This document shows, in pieces, positions 49,329 through 57,963 of a stretch of 64,000 nucleotides of DNA (positions are counted from its first letter, which is position 1; the number at the start of each line of letters is the position of its first letter). The DNA is from an uncultured Acidobacteriia bacterium (lineage in GTDB: Bacteria > Acidobacteriota > Terriglobia > Bryobacterales > Bryobacteraceae): positions 1-64,000 of the forward strand of contig CAIYVZ010000001.1 of NCBI GenBank assembly GCA_903929755.1, written 5' to 3'. Below the pieces are notes generated by a model, which worked only from the letters and a program-made list of their open reading frames with translations, searched no databases and was not told where the DNA came from. The position numbers and the translations under genes are program-made.

Positions 49329-50546
49329 TTAGTGGATGGTTTTGGTCTTGCGGTTCATGTAGTCCATCAGCAGATATTTTCCCAGGGTATCGGGAGATGT
49401 GAAGTAGGCTTTGCCACGGCACATCTGCGTGATCTGCTGAACGAACTGGATCAGGTGGTAGTCCTGGGCAAGCATGAAGGTATTGATCAGGATCCCCTGC
49501 TTCTTGCAACGGTTGACTTCTTCGAGCGTTCGGCTGATGACCAGGGGGTCCAAGCCGAAAGCGTTGCGATAGATCCGACCGTCATCCAGCGTCAGGGCGG
49601 AGGGCTTACCGTCGGTGATCATGATGATCTGCTTCATGTCTTTCCGTTCCTGAGCCAGGATCTTCTGCGCCAGGATCAGCCCGTCCCGCGTGTTGGTGTA
49701 ATACGGACCAACCTGAACGCGGGCCAACTGGGAGATGTTCAGTTCTTCGGCCGAATCATGGAACAGGACGCAGCGCAGGGTATCTCCGGGATACTGGGTC
49801 CGGATAAGATGCGCCAGTGCCATGGCCACTCGTTTGGCAGGGGTGAAGCGATCTTCGCCATAGAGAATCATGCTGTGGCTGCAATCGAGCAGCAGAACTG
49901 TGGCGCAGGAGCTTTGGTATTCGGACTGATGGACGTGCAGATCAGAGTACTCCAGATTGACCGGCACGCCGACGCCCTCACGGCGGATTGCGGAAAACAG
50001 AGTCGCGCCGGCATCCAGATTCATGGTGTCGCCGAATTCGTAAGGGCGAGAGACGCCCGATGACTCGATACCGGTGGCCAGGTCGCGGGTGTCATGGCGG
50101 CCGAAGCTGGAGCGCCCCAGGGAGCCGAGGAGGTCCTTGAGAGTGCGGAAGCCGAGAAAGTCCAGAGACTTGTCGGTGACTTCGAATTTCGTCTGGCCAC
50201 TGTCCTGCCCTTCGCCCCCCGCGGCGGGCTCGACATTGATATGGCCCTCGTCGGCGAGCTTCTGAATCAGGTTCTTCAGGAGCTGATCAACCTGTTCGGG
50301 GCTCATGGCGTCGAGTTTCCGGCGCAATTCCTCCGCGCGGTCAGGGTCGAACAGGTCACCTTGCTGGAGAGCGCGGCGGATGGCCTCCATTAACTCGTCC
50401 AGACTGTTTGGATCCCACCCGGTGTACTGGGCGAACTGCGAGTCAAAGCCGCTCTTCAGGAAGAAATCGGCCAGTGCATCCATCAGAGCCTGGGAATCAA
50501 TGCCCAGGTCGTCATCAACGTATTTGGAAAAACGAACCCATTTCAC
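49329..50546 (-). CDS. VWA-domain protein partner of MoxR ATPase
   Basis: A 405-residue protein. The GTG at 50546 is chosen because GAGGAG lies 8 nt upstream and coding quality falls off above it. The N-terminal 200 residues are helical ([40 protein letters not shown]). The C-terminal half is a von Willebrand A domain with MIDAS-like residues DCSHS ([18 protein letters not shown]), then MIITDG-type [13 protein letters not shown]. The strict DxSxS pattern is present. The upstream gene, 19 bp away, is a MoxR-type AAA ATPase. Such pairs act as metal-insertion or protein-maturation machines, and the client is unknown. Confidence 0.83.
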   Translation of the reverse strand: MKWVRFSKYVDDDLGIDSQALMDALADFFLKSGFDSQFAQYTGWDPNSLDELMEAIRRALQQGDLFDPDRAEELRRKLDAMSPEQVDQLLKNLIQKLADEGHINVEPAAGGEGQDSGQTKFEVTDKSLDFLGFRTLKDLLGSLGRSSFGRHDTRDLATGIESSGVSRPYEFGDTMNLDAGATLFSAIRREGVGVPVNLEYSDLHVHQSEYQSSCATVLLLDCSHSMILYGEDRFTPAKRVAMALAHLIRTQYPGDTLRCVLFHDSAEELNISQLARVQVGPYYTNTRDGLILAQKILAQERKDMKQIIMITDGKPSALTLDDGRIYRNAFGLDPLVISRTLEEVNRCKKQGILINTFMLAQDYHLIQFVQQITQMCRGKAYFTSPDTLGKYLLMDYMNRKTKTIH

Positions 50547-50565
50547 AGGCGGCCTCCTCGGGAAC

Positions 50566-52092
50566 CTAATTGAAGCGGCGGCGGGAGCGTGAGGGCGGGT
50601 CTTCCGGCTCGTCGCCCTCACTTGACGCGCCGCGGGCGCTCCGGGTATCGTCAGCACGCTTCTCGGCCACGGCAAAGCCGTGTTCTTCTGACCGGGCCAG
50701 CCTGCGCCTTGCGTAGAGGCCTTCCAGAACAAACTCTCCGGCAGAGGCCCGGACAGCATCGGGTTCATTGGAAGATAAGCCCAGCGCTTTGGTCTTTTCA
50801 AGGAGCCCGGCGATACCGGCCAGGTGGCGAACCATTTCGGCGGAATCACCATCTTCCGACAGCTTCAAAGTCCCGCCCAGTTCGAACCACTGGATAATGC
50901 TCTGCATGTTGACGCCTTCGTAAAAGTGGTCGAACACTTTGGCGACCGCCAGGCGAATGAGTTCCCGCGCGATGGTATGGCCGCCCTTCAGCTCGCCCTC
51001 ATATTCCAGTTCGATCTTGCCCGTAATGGCGGGGAGCGCGGCGTAAATATCCACGATGCGGGGCACCGCGAGATCCTCGGCGTTGGCATAGCAACGGCGC
51101 TCCGCGTTGGAGACTACGTTCTCCATCACGGAGATGGGCAGGCGCTGTGAGACGCCGGAACGCTTATCCACGCGACGATCTTCGCGGGCACAGAAGGCCA
51201 GTTGTTCCACAACTTCGGTAATGTACTTCGGCACGCGTACGGGGCTGGATGCCCCGCGAGACATCCAGGCTTCCGCCGAGGTGATGGCGATGCCTTCTTC
51301 CAGAGTGGCAGGGTAGTGCGTCCGGATTTCGCTGCCGATGCGGTCTTTGAGCGGCGTGATGATTTTGCCGCGAGCCGTATAGTCTTCGGGATTGGCGGTG
51401 AAGACGAGGAGCAGATCGAGCGGCAGGCGGACCGGATAGCCCTTAATCTGGACATCACCTTCCTGCATGATATTGAACAGGCCAACCTGAATCTTCCCGG
51501 CCAGGTCGGGCAACTCGTTGATGGCGAAGATGCCGCGGTTCGCCCGGGGGAGCAGGCCATAGTGCACCGTCAGTTCGTCGGAAATATCCTGCCCGCGACG
51601 GGCAGCCTTGATGGGATCAATATCGCCGATCATGTCCGCAATGGTGACGTCGGGCGTGGCCAGTTTCTCCACATAGCGGGCATCGGCACTGAGCCAGGCG
51701 ATGGGAGCCGTTTCGCCGTGCTCGGCGACCATGGTGCGGCAGGCTTTGCAGATAGGGTGGTAGGGATTGTCGTGGATCTCACACCCGGCAACGTACGGCG
51801 TCCACGGATCGAGGAATGCCGTCAGCATCCGCACGAGCCGGGTCTTGGCCTGGCCCCGGAGGCCCAGCAAGATGAAGTTGTGACGGGAAAGCACCGCGTT
51901 CACCACCTGCGGCACAACCGTATCGTCATAACCGACAATGCCTGGGAACAGAGGCTCGCCACTGCGGAGCTTGGCGATCAGATTGGCCCGAAGCTCATCC
52001 TTCACACTCCGGCCAGCCAGCTTGTCTTCTGAAAAAGCACTGCGGCGAAGCGCTCCCAGAGTAAGCGGGAGTTCAGGATGGGTGGGTAGCAT
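50566..52092 (-). CDS. MoxR/magnesium-chelatase-like AAA+ ATPase
   Basis: A 508-residue AAA+ ATPase. The P-loop ILLGLRGQAKTRLVR near residue 75 is a variant with Q-A in place of G-x, as in one branch of chelatase-I-like proteins. An inserted cysteine pair, CEIHDNPYHPICKAC, may bind zinc. Walker B and the following region read GIFAINELPDLAGKIQVGLF near 190, with NPEDYTARGKIITPLKDRIG (sensor and arginine-finger region) after. A lid domain follows with RLPISVMENVVSNAERR. The tail is acidic and Arg/Ser-rich. With the downstream VWA gene it forms a MoxR-VWA chaperone pair. An AAGGA ribosome site precedes the ATG. Confidence 0.85.
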   Translation of the reverse strand: MLPTHPELPLTLGALRRSAFSEDKLAGRSVKDELRANLIAKLRSGEPLFPGIVGYDDTVVPQVVNAVLSRHNFILLGLRGQAKTRLVRMLTAFLDPWTPYVAGCEIHDNPYHPICKACRTMVAEHGETAPIAWLSADARYVEKLATPDVTIADMIGDIDPIKAARRGQDISDELTVHYGLLPRANRGIFAINELPDLAGKIQVGLFNIMQEGDVQIKGYPVRLPLDLLLVFTANPEDYTARGKIITPLKDRIGSEIRTHYPATLEEGIAITSAEAWMSRGASSPVRVPKYITEVVEQLAFCAREDRRVDKRSGVSQRLPISVMENVVSNAERRCYANAEDLAVPRIVDIYAALPAITGKIELEYEGELKGGHTIARELIRLAVAKVFDHFYEGVNMQSIIQWFELGGTLKLSEDGDSAEMVRHLAGIAGLLEKTKALGLSSNEPDAVRASAGEFVLEGLYARRRLARSEEHGFAVAEKRADDTRSARGASSEGDEPEDPPSRSRRRFN

Positions 52093-52115
52093 AGGCGTCC
52101 TTACTGTTAGATGGG

Positions 52116-52736
52116 CTACTGGTCAGGATTGAATTCAAAAATGTCGCCGCCACACTGAAAAACAATGTGGCCGCCAACGAGATTCTTTAACTCGTGGCTC
52201 AGGGGGATGAATACGGCTCCGTCAGTGGACTGACCCGGAGCCAGGCGGGTGTCATTCAGCGCAATCGCGGAGGCAGTGGCTGCGGCCTTCAGGCGGCCCG
52301 GCATCCCGAATGACATGGCGTTTTGCCGGCGCTGTTCGTAGCCGTTGTTTGAACGCATGTGGGGGATGCCATACAGGGCAGCTTCGTAGGAGGAGACGAG
52401 CTTCACCACGTCGTTATGCGTGGCTTTGGCCAGCAGCATATCCACTACCTGGCCTGCCCCGAGCGCCCCGGTACTCAGGTCTGCGCGGACATAATGGAAG
52501 TCTTCCGGGCGAACGGTGCGGTAAGTCTGACCGCCATTGGAGATCGACACCTGCAGGAGGCCAAACCCTGCCACCTGGCTTTGCAAATGGGTAACGATGA
52601 CGGTCAGGCCCTGCCGTGTAGCCGTTTGGTACTTAATGCCGTTGGTCTCATACTCAATGATCTGGGCATTCGCGCAGAACGCCAAAATGAGCAGCAGTGG
52701 CACAAAGAACCATCGGATTGGGGAGGAGGACCGCAT
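52116..52736 (-). CDS. Exported hypothetical protein
   Basis: A 206-residue protein with a signal peptide (RWFFVPLLLILAFCANAQ). The mature part has a beta-rich N-terminal half (TVIVTHLQSQVAGFGLLQVS, HYVRADLSTG). A helical middle (DMLLAKATHNDVVKLVSSYE) is followed by SDGAVFIPL-like GQSTDGAVFIPLSHELKNLV near the end, a pattern common in acidobacterial surface proteins of unknown role. I do not recognise a family. It lies 23 bp upstream of the MoxR gene on the same strand and 23 bp after the cupin-like gene, so it may share their transcript. Confidence 0.6.
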   Translation of the reverse strand: MRSSSPIRWFFVPLLLILAFCANAQIIEYETNGIKYQTATRQGLTVIVTHLQSQVAGFGLLQVSISNGGQTYRTVRPEDFHYVRADLSTGALGAGQVVDMLLAKATHNDVVKLVSSYEAALYGIPHMRSNNGYEQRRQNAMSFGMPGRLKAAATASAIALNDTRLAPGQSTDGAVFIPLSHELKNLVGGHIVFQCGGDIFEFNPDQ

Positions 52737-52759
52737 GCTCTGGTTCCAGATTAGCGCGG

Positions 52760-53284
52760 TTACTTCAGCAAGGTAATAACAACGGGACCGCCGCCGGACG
52801 GCATCCGGTTCCAGAGGGTTTCGGCAGTCGACATGTTCACCGCGACATAGTTGCTGCCGGCAGGGGGTGCGGTAGCAGACTTGTAGACGCGGACCTGAGA
52901 GTTATCGATAATTGCGCCCTTTGAGGATGCCCCGGCAGCGCCGGTTCCAGGCTTCCGGAGTTCGATCTCGACAATTCTCGTCGCCGCAGCAGAAACATGC
53001 TCGCTGGTGTGCCTGCCCGAGGCGGGACTCCAGCCGATATCGCCGGCCCGCCAGTGCTGGTCTTCACCCTTACCATCCTCATGGCGGATGTTGATGTCGG
53101 CAGCGTCCAGATAGAGCATGACGCGGTTCTGTTCATGAACATGCATGGTACCGGGCTTCGTTACGTGCGGGTCAACAACGGAAACAACGCGGACGAATTC
53201 GTTGTCAACCGGGATACTGCGCTGCGCGAAAGCAGAAAGACCAGTGAGGAGCAGGCAGACGAGCAGGCGACCGGAACGGAACAT
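52760..53284 (-). CDS. Exported cupin-like protein
   Basis: A 174-residue protein with a signal peptide (RLLVCLLLTGLSAFAQR). A single small beta-barrel follows: NEFVRVVSVVDPHVTKPGTM, then HVHEQNRVMLYLDAA with two histidines and a glutamate in cupin order, and later GDIGWSPASGRHTSEHVS. The first cupin motif (G-x5-H-x-H-x3-E) is close to G-T-M-H-V-H-E-Q. It may bind a metal. The C-terminus repeats the theme partly, without a second full barrel. TAAACT lies 7 nt before the ATG with no Shine-Dalgarno. It is probably the first gene of the minus-strand group ending with the VWA gene. Confidence 0.68.
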   Translation of the reverse strand: MFRSGRLLVCLLLTGLSAFAQRSIPVDNEFVRVVSVVDPHVTKPGTMHVHEQNRVMLYLDAADINIRHEDGKGEDQHWRAGDIGWSPASGRHTSEHVSAAATRIVEIELRKPGTGAAGASSKGAIIDNSQVRVYKSATAPPAGSNYVAVNMSTAETLWNRMPSGGGPVVITLLK

Positions 53285-53291
53285 GACTGAC

Positions 53292-53297
53292 AGTTTA
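53292..53297 (-). promoter_or_regulatory. Putative -10 box of cupin-like gene (leaderless start)
   Basis: On the minus strand TAAACT lies 7 nt before the ATG at 53284 with no ribosome site between. It is the same hexamer, at nearly the same distance, as in front of the DUF1549/DUF1553 gene at 33897. Confidence 0.45.
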
Positions 53298-53314
53298 TTA
53301 CGACTGCTACCTGC

Positions 53315-53648
53315 GACGGGAGCTCACCCCTGACTGGCGGGTTTCCGGCACATGGCCGCAGCGCCTGACCCCAAATCAGTTTCGAAGTAAAAAAGCCCAC
53401 CGGAGCGGCGCACGCCGGGACCTGCTATTACTTTCTGGCGCTCACTGCCGTGAAGGATAGCCGGATCGACGAGGAATCCGCATTGCTTCAGAGCGCCGCC
53501 GAGGCGCGGACGGCTGCCGGTCCGGAATATCCGGGCCGGAATATTAAGGAGACGTGGGGGAATAAGCAGTTGTGTGGCCGATCTGTTTCAGCAACAGCAC
53601 TGGCCCGCCCAGGCAGAAGAGGCGCTGCAGCATGACGGCGAGCGTTAG
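53315..53648 (+). pseudogene. Decayed gene fragment with frameshifts, unidentified
   Basis: The 550-bp gap between the cupin-like and Ala/Gly-rich genes contains plus-strand coding text in three successive frames: LTPDWRVSGTWPQRLTPNQF, then HAGTCYYFLALTAVKDSRID followed by EESALLQSAAEARTAAGPEY, then VADLFQQQHWPAQAEEALQH to TAG 53646. Together they look like the C-terminal 90-100 residues of one lost protein broken by two frameshifts. I cannot name the family. The rest of the gap has no gene. Confidence 0.45.
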
Positions 53649-53765
53649 CCCTCGCCCCGGTGTGCGGTCTTTTCACCCCAGGGTGAAGGCCGGCCTACGA
53701 AGCAACCGCAGGGGGCAGTGTTCGCCAGTTGGGAGGAGTGGGGCGGCGTGGGCGAGGGCAACAAA

Positions 53766-53797
53766 AAACCCCGGCTGTTGAGCCGGGGTTTATTTTT
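53766..53797. terminator. Bidirectional terminator beside the Ala/Gly-rich gene
   Basis: AAACCCCGGCT at 53766-53776 pairs perfectly with AGCCGGGGTTT at 53781-53791 around a 4-nt loop. There are T-rich flanks on the plus side and A-rich flanks on the other. It lies 37 bp beyond the stop of the minus-strand Ala/Gly-rich gene. Confidence 0.9.
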
Positions 53798-53833
53798 TGA
53801 ATTGTGAACCTTAAGAAAGGCGAACAGACCAAC

Positions 53834-54862
53834 CTACGGACTGGTAGTCCCCCCGATAGCGCCAGCAGCAGCAGCCCCCAAACCGGCAGCGGCTGTCCCT
53901 GCGACAATGCCACCCACTGCGAGAGCACCGATACCACCGGCAGCGGCGGCACCAGCAGCAGCAGCACCAGCAGCAGCGGCACCAGCGGCACCAGCAGCGG
54001 CAGCACCACCAGCAGCGGCGGCACCACCAGCGGCAGCAGCGCCACCTGCGGCAGCACCACCAGCAGCAGCGCCAGCAGCGCCGGCGGCAAGACCGGCAGC
54101 CGTTGTGGTGGCACCGACCTTAGAAGCTACCGAAGCGCATCCACCTTTGCGGGTTACGACAGCCTTCGAAACCTTAACGACCTGAGATGCACCGGCCACC
54201 GGAGTAGCGGAGGCGTCAACGGCTCCTGAAATCTTTACCGTGCTACCGATTACCTTGCGGAGATCCATGCCGCGGAGTTCGAAAATCTGATTCCCGGTTT
54301 GATCTACAACGATGGCTGCGCCACCCTTGTTGAGAACGCAACCAGTGCTTTCAAACACCGACGCACCTGTTGTCTGGGGCACGAACCAGAGCGGCATACC
54401 CGGCGTAACACGAGCCACGAGCAGACCTTGCTGATTGCGCACATTGACAGGAGCGTTCAGCGCCGTGACGTAAACCATCTTGTTGTCAGCGGCGACCTTG
54501 ACCCGAGCGATGGACGAAGACTCGGCACCGCGGATCATCAAAGTCTTCACATCGACTTCGAAGCCGCTCGTGCTCTGAACTTCACTCATGCCTGATTCAA
54601 GCGACACGTGGTTCGAGTAGATGGTTGCGCTGGAACCAGCCGACAGATCCAGCCTGGTTCCGTTGTTCATATGGATTCGGGAAAATGCACGCGTTTGAAG
54701 TCTTGAACCGTCGAAGACAGAGGCGTTACCCGAAACCGTAGCGTTATCTAATGTTACTCCGCTTGAGGATGAGGCGATTCCGATGACCGGCGTGCTGGCT
54801 AAAGCGACACCGGAAGTCATCAAAACAGCGCTTCCTACTGCGGATAGTATTTGGAGTCTCAC
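53834..54862 (-). CDS. Exported protein with Ala/Gly-repeat tail (FecR-like beta domain)
   Basis: A 342-residue protein with a signal peptide (LSAVGSAVLMTSGVALAS). The region about 25-190 is beta-rich and FecR/FHA-like: DGSRLQTRAFSRIHMNNGTR, GSSATIYSNHVSLESGMSEV, RVKVAADNKMVYVTALNAPV and NVRNQQGLLVARVTPG. It could be a surface or regulatory sensor domain. From about residue 250 to 335 the sequence is almost only Ala and Gly with the pattern G-A-A-A-A, ending GAIGGTTSP. Such tails form glycine-zipper helices or amyloid-like stacks. Cys172 and Cys240 may be bonded. A GGGAG ribosome site lies before the ATG. The beta-domain family is a guess. Confidence 0.65.
   Translation of the reverse strand: MRLQILSAVGSAVLMTSGVALASTPVIGIASSSSGVTLDNATVSGNASVFDGSRLQTRAFSRIHMNNGTRLDLSAGSSATIYSNHVSLESGMSEVQSTSGFEVDVKTLMIRGAESSSIARVKVAADNKMVYVTALNAPVNVRNQQGLLVARVTPGMPLWFVPQTTGASVFESTGCVLNKGGAAIVVDQTGNQIFELRGMDLRKVIGSTVKISGAVDASATPVAGASQVVKVSKAVVTRKGGCASVASKVGATTTAAGLAAGAAGAAAGGAAAGGAAAAGGAAAAGGAAAAGAAGAAAAGAAAAGAAAAGGIGALAVGGIVAGTAAAGLGAAAAGAIGGTTSP
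53925..54090 (-). repeat. GC-rich low-complexity tract coding the Ala/Gly tail
   Basis: On the plus strand the tract is built of GCAGCACCAGCAGCAGC-like and GGCACCAGC-like words repeated many times. Such triplet-rich DNA slips during replication, so tail length may vary between strains. Confidence 0.85.
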
Positions 54863-54906
54863 ATTTTCTCCCTGGAAGGTAGTTCCGTCCTATATCATGA
54901 GCTACA

Positions 54907-56157
54907 TTGACTGCCATTGCAAGCTCCATAAAGAAAAGATGCTACTTCTGGGCCCTCCGTGCGGGCGCCGGAATGCTGACTGTGGCATTTCTGTGGGGCA
55001 TATGGGGTTCGTGCACCGCTGCAGTAGCCGACTATAACGAGCAGTTAAATACCCCTGAAACCCTGCGTAAAGCAGTAACACTGGCTCCGGATAACGCCGC
55101 GTTTCGTGCTCTGTTGGCGGAAGCACTGGAGGGCAGTGGTGAAGATCCAAAGCCGCAACTCATTGAGGCAATGAGACTTAGCCCCCTGGACTCGCAATAC
55201 GCGATTCGACGTGCATTCCGGGCTGAAATTGAAGGAGACTTTGCGGGAACCGAAGCATTATTGCTGGAAGCGGCCCGCCTGGACCATAAAGCGAACCCGC
55301 GCTGGGCGCTAATGAATTTCTATTTCCGAAGGGGGCGGGAAGCAGATTTCTGGCATTGGTTTAATCGGACACTTTCGGTAAGCCTGGGGGGGGCTGAGGC
55401 GGTATATCGGCTTGGCTGGAATATGGCGCAGGACAGCGAGGTAGTACTGGGCCATATCCCGAATACTCCACGAATTATGAGGCAGTACCTTGAGTACCTT
55501 GCGGGAAATAATCGTCTGGATGATGCGGGTGCGGTGGCGGTGCGCGTGGCGAGCAGCGGCCCCGGCGGGCAGCTACCGCTACTGATGGCATATTGTGAGC
55601 GCTATGCTGAGGGCGACCCGGGGCGGGCAGTGTTGGTTTGGAATACCCTGGCCCGGGGCAAGACCATCCCGTATCGCCCACTGAGTCCCGAATCGGGGGA
55701 GATTCTGACGAATGAAGACTTCAGAATTGAGCTTGCTTCCGAACAATCCAGGCACCGGGTGTTTGACTGGAACCTGCTGCCGGTTGAAGGCATTTCGATT
55801 GATCGCCTGCCCGAGCAAAAGGGGATCCGGTTTGATTTGAGCGGGGAGGAACCGGAGACGTGCGACCTGATGGAGCAACGAATTCCGCTGGCGGAGGGCA
55901 AGACGTACGCCATCGACTGGCAGGCGGAAACGCCGAACGACACGCCGATAACGGGGCTTTTCTGGCAAGTGACGGAATCCGGTCCGGAGCCGCATGAGGT
56001 GACTGCGCCGATAGCTGGCGGCGCGGCAGGAAGTTTTGTGTTTACGGCGAAAAGCCAGTCGGCAATGTTGCGACTGAAATACGCAAGGTTGCCCGGCACG
56101 AAACGAGCCTCCGGGAGCATCACGATTCGGAATCTGCATGGAAGGCTGGCCAGGTGA
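54907..56157 (+). CDS. Membrane-anchored TPR-like protein upstream of the O-antigen ligase-like gene
   Basis: A 416-residue protein if started at TTG 54907; the next ATG in frame, at 54973, would remove part of the only transmembrane segment (GMLTVAFLWGIWGSC). The helical half (about 45-230) shows TPR-like pairs: PDNAAFRALLAEALEGSGED, DSQYAIRRAFRAEIEGDFAG and PRWALMNFYFRRGREADFWH. The C-terminal 150 residues are beta-rich, like an Ig or CBM-type sandwich (GIRFDLSGEEPETCDLMEQR ... SGSITIRNLHG). No ribosome site is obvious. Its stop overlaps the next start (GTGA). It probably assists glycan export or polymerisation. Confidence 0.6.
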   Translation: MTAIASSIKKRCYFWALRAGAGMLTVAFLWGIWGSCTAAVADYNEQLNTPETLRKAVTLAPDNAAFRALLAEALEGSGEDPKPQLIEAMRLSPLDSQYAIRRAFRAEIEGDFAGTEALLLEAARLDHKANPRWALMNFYFRRGREADFWHWFNRTLSVSLGGAEAVYRLGWNMAQDSEVVLGHIPNTPRIMRQYLEYLAGNNRLDDAGAVAVRVASSGPGGQLPLLMAYCERYAEGDPGRAVLVWNTLARGKTIPYRPLSPESGEILTNEDFRIELASEQSRHRVFDWNLLPVEGISIDRLPEQKGIRFDLSGEEPETCDLMEQRIPLAEGKTYAIDWQAETPNDTPITGLFWQVTESGPEPHEVTAPIAGGAAGSFVFTAKSQSAMLRLKYARLPGTKRASGSITIRNLHGRLAR

Positions 56158-57395
56158 AACTATTTTCAGCTTTGATGCTGGCGTTGACGACGGCAGCGGC
56201 GATTGCCGTTATGTTTGTTCGGGCGAAGTGGGCGACGTCGATACCGGAAACAGCCATCTGCTCCATTGGGCTTATCTGGGCAGTGATGCTGCTGGCCGGG
56301 CGCAAAGTCCAGGTGGCGTGGGTAATGGGGCCATTGATGGGGATCGGTGTGCTGGCGGCTGTCCAACTGGGGACGGGAAGCACCGTTCACCCGTGGCCGA
56401 CACGAATGGCCGCTCTTTACTGGACGGGGAATCTGGCGACATTTTTTGTAGCACTGCAGTTTCTGGCAGACCGGGAGATCCGCGTCCGTTACATGGACTG
56501 GCTGGTGGCGTTCGCTGGATTTGCAGGTATTTTCTGCACAATCCACGCGATCACATCAATCGGGGTGATCTACTGGACGTTCCCCGAGGTATGGGGGTCC
56601 ATTCCGTTGTTTGGCCCGTTTTTGTATGTGAATCAATATGCCGCTTTTGTGGAACTGATACTTCCGGTGGCACTTTATGGCGCGCTCACCAGAGAGAAAT
56701 GGGCAAGGGTGGGCTGCGTAATGGTGGCGGCTATCCTGTTCGGCTCGGTGTTGTATGGGGCGTCGAGAGGCGGGGCGGGGCTCACGCTGCTGGAGATCGC
56801 GCTGGTCCCGCTGTTGACGGCGAGGAGGCGGGGGATCAACAGGCAACAACTGGTAAACACGGCACTGGTACTTGCGGTGGCAGTACTTTGGGTGGTCGTG
56901 GCGTCCGGACCTGACAGATTACTGGCCAAGATCAGCGACGCATCGACATACGGGGGCCGCATGGACTTCAATCGGGCGTCGCTCGCCATGATCAAAGACC
57001 GGCCGATACAGGGTTTTGGGCTTTGGAACTGGGCGACTGTCTATCCCGGATATGCGGTGGCCGATGACGGACTCTACGTTAACCAGGCACATAACGACTG
57101 GGCGCAATGGACGGCGGAAGGCGGAATTCCGCTGCTGGCGCTGATGCTGACGGTAGCGGTGTGGGCCGTTCCGCGGGCAATTCGGTCCGGTTGGGGCGTT
57201 GGGGTGATGATGGTTCTGATCCACTGCCTTTGGGACTATCCGATCCAGCGGACCGGGGTTGCATTGGTCTTTTTCACGATGCTGGCGGCAATTGCTCCTT
57301 ACGGACGCCCCAAACAGCGGGAAGAGGAGCAGGTGCCCGAGGAGGACGCTTTCAATATTTCCGAGGCAGCGCCGGGCACCGAAAAGCGCCTATGA
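56154..57395 (+). CDS. O-antigen ligase / Wzy-like polytopic membrane protein
   Basis: A 413-residue inner-membrane protein with about 10 hydrophobic segments. Examples are LFSALMLALTTAAAIAVMFV, ETAICSIGLIWAVMLLAG and NTALVLAVAVLWVVVAS. The periplasmic loop after the middle carries the family hallmark WGSIPLFGPFLYVNQYAAFV, then SRGGAGLTLLEIAL and later RDR-x-x-GFGLWNWATVYPGY with AHNDWAQWTAEGGIPLLALM. The H-N-D-W-x-Q motif is typical of the Wzy_C domain shared by O-antigen ligases and polymerases. The C-terminus is charged. It starts at GTG 56154 in the preceding stop, so it is translated with the TPR-like gene. It likely transfers or polymerises a surface polysaccharide. Confidence 0.85.
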   Translation: MKLFSALMLALTTAAAIAVMFVRAKWATSIPETAICSIGLIWAVMLLAGRKVQVAWVMGPLMGIGVLAAVQLGTGSTVHPWPTRMAALYWTGNLATFFVALQFLADREIRVRYMDWLVAFAGFAGIFCTIHAITSIGVIYWTFPEVWGSIPLFGPFLYVNQYAAFVELILPVALYGALTREKWARVGCVMVAAILFGSVLYGASRGGAGLTLLEIALVPLLTARRRGINRQQLVNTALVLAVAVLWVVVASGPDRLLAKISDASTYGGRMDFNRASLAMIKDRPIQGFGLWNWATVYPGYAVADDGLYVNQAHNDWAQWTAEGGIPLLALMLTVAVWAVPRAIRSGWGVGVMMVLIHCLWDYPIQRTGVALVFFTMLAAIAPYGRPKQREEEQVPEEDAFNISEAAPGTEKRL

Positions 57396-57402
57396 TTTGT
57401 AA

Positions 57403-57963
57403 ATGAGCTTTCTTTCCCGCAGGCTTCACCGACTGGCGGCGTTGGCGCTGCTGGTGCTGCCGGTTCTGTTACCCGGTGAGGTTATCGATTCGGCACCGGG
57501 TGGATTCACTGTTCGGGGCGTGATGACACTCCAGGTCCCGCCTTCCGAGGCGTACCAGAAGTTTGTTCGAAACGTGGGGGATTGGTGGGATTCCGGCCAC
57601 ACGTTTTCAGGCAACGCGAAGAATCTGAGCCTTGACGACCAGCCGGGTGGCTGCTTCTGCGAGAAGTGGGCCGGTGGTGGAGTGCAACATCTGCGGGTTG
57701 TGTATGTGGCTCCAGGTAAAGTGCTGGCGATGCGGGGCGGCATGGGCCCTCTGATGTCACTGGCGGTTACGGGAGGCATGGAGATTCAGTTCGCTGCAGT
57801 GGAGAACGGCACAAAACTCACCTATACCTATTCGGTGGGGGGGTATATCCCGAAGGGTGCGGAATCGTGGGCGGCGCCGGTTGACGGGATGCTGGCGGAG
57901 ACGTTCGGCCGGTTCCGGAACTATGTGAACACGGGAAGTGCGGACGGGAAGGGTGGTAAATGA
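57403..57963 (+). CDS. Exported SRPBCC (START/Bet v1-like) domain protein
   Basis: A 186-residue protein with a signal peptide (HRLAALALLVLPVLLPG). One SRPBCC fold follows, with strand and helix text GGFTVRGVMTLQVPPSEAYQ, KFVRNVGDWWDSGHTFSGNA (the conserved W-W near residue 62), GGCFCEKWAGGGVQHLRVVY and a C-terminal helix GMLAETFGRFRNYVN. The fold makes a deep cavity that binds lipids or aromatic ligands. Its stop overlaps the M20 peptidase start (ATGA), so it is coupled to it. The 7-bp gap to the membrane gene upstream also points to one operon. Confidence 0.8.
   Translation: MSFLSRRLHRLAALALLVLPVLLPGEVIDSAPGGFTVRGVMTLQVPPSEAYQKFVRNVGDWWDSGHTFSGNAKNLSLDDQPGGCFCEKWAGGGVQHLRVVYVAPGKVLAMRGGMGPLMSLAVTGGMEIQFAAVENGTKLTYTYSVGGYIPKGAESWAAPVDGMLAETFGRFRNYVNTGSADGKGGK

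Noticed and set aside
53804-54229. Plus-strand frame rich in Ser/Thr/Gly opposite the Ala/Gly tail
   Set aside because: It is a by-product of triplet repeats read on the other strand. It begins just beyond the terminator of the minus-strand gene and has no start signals.
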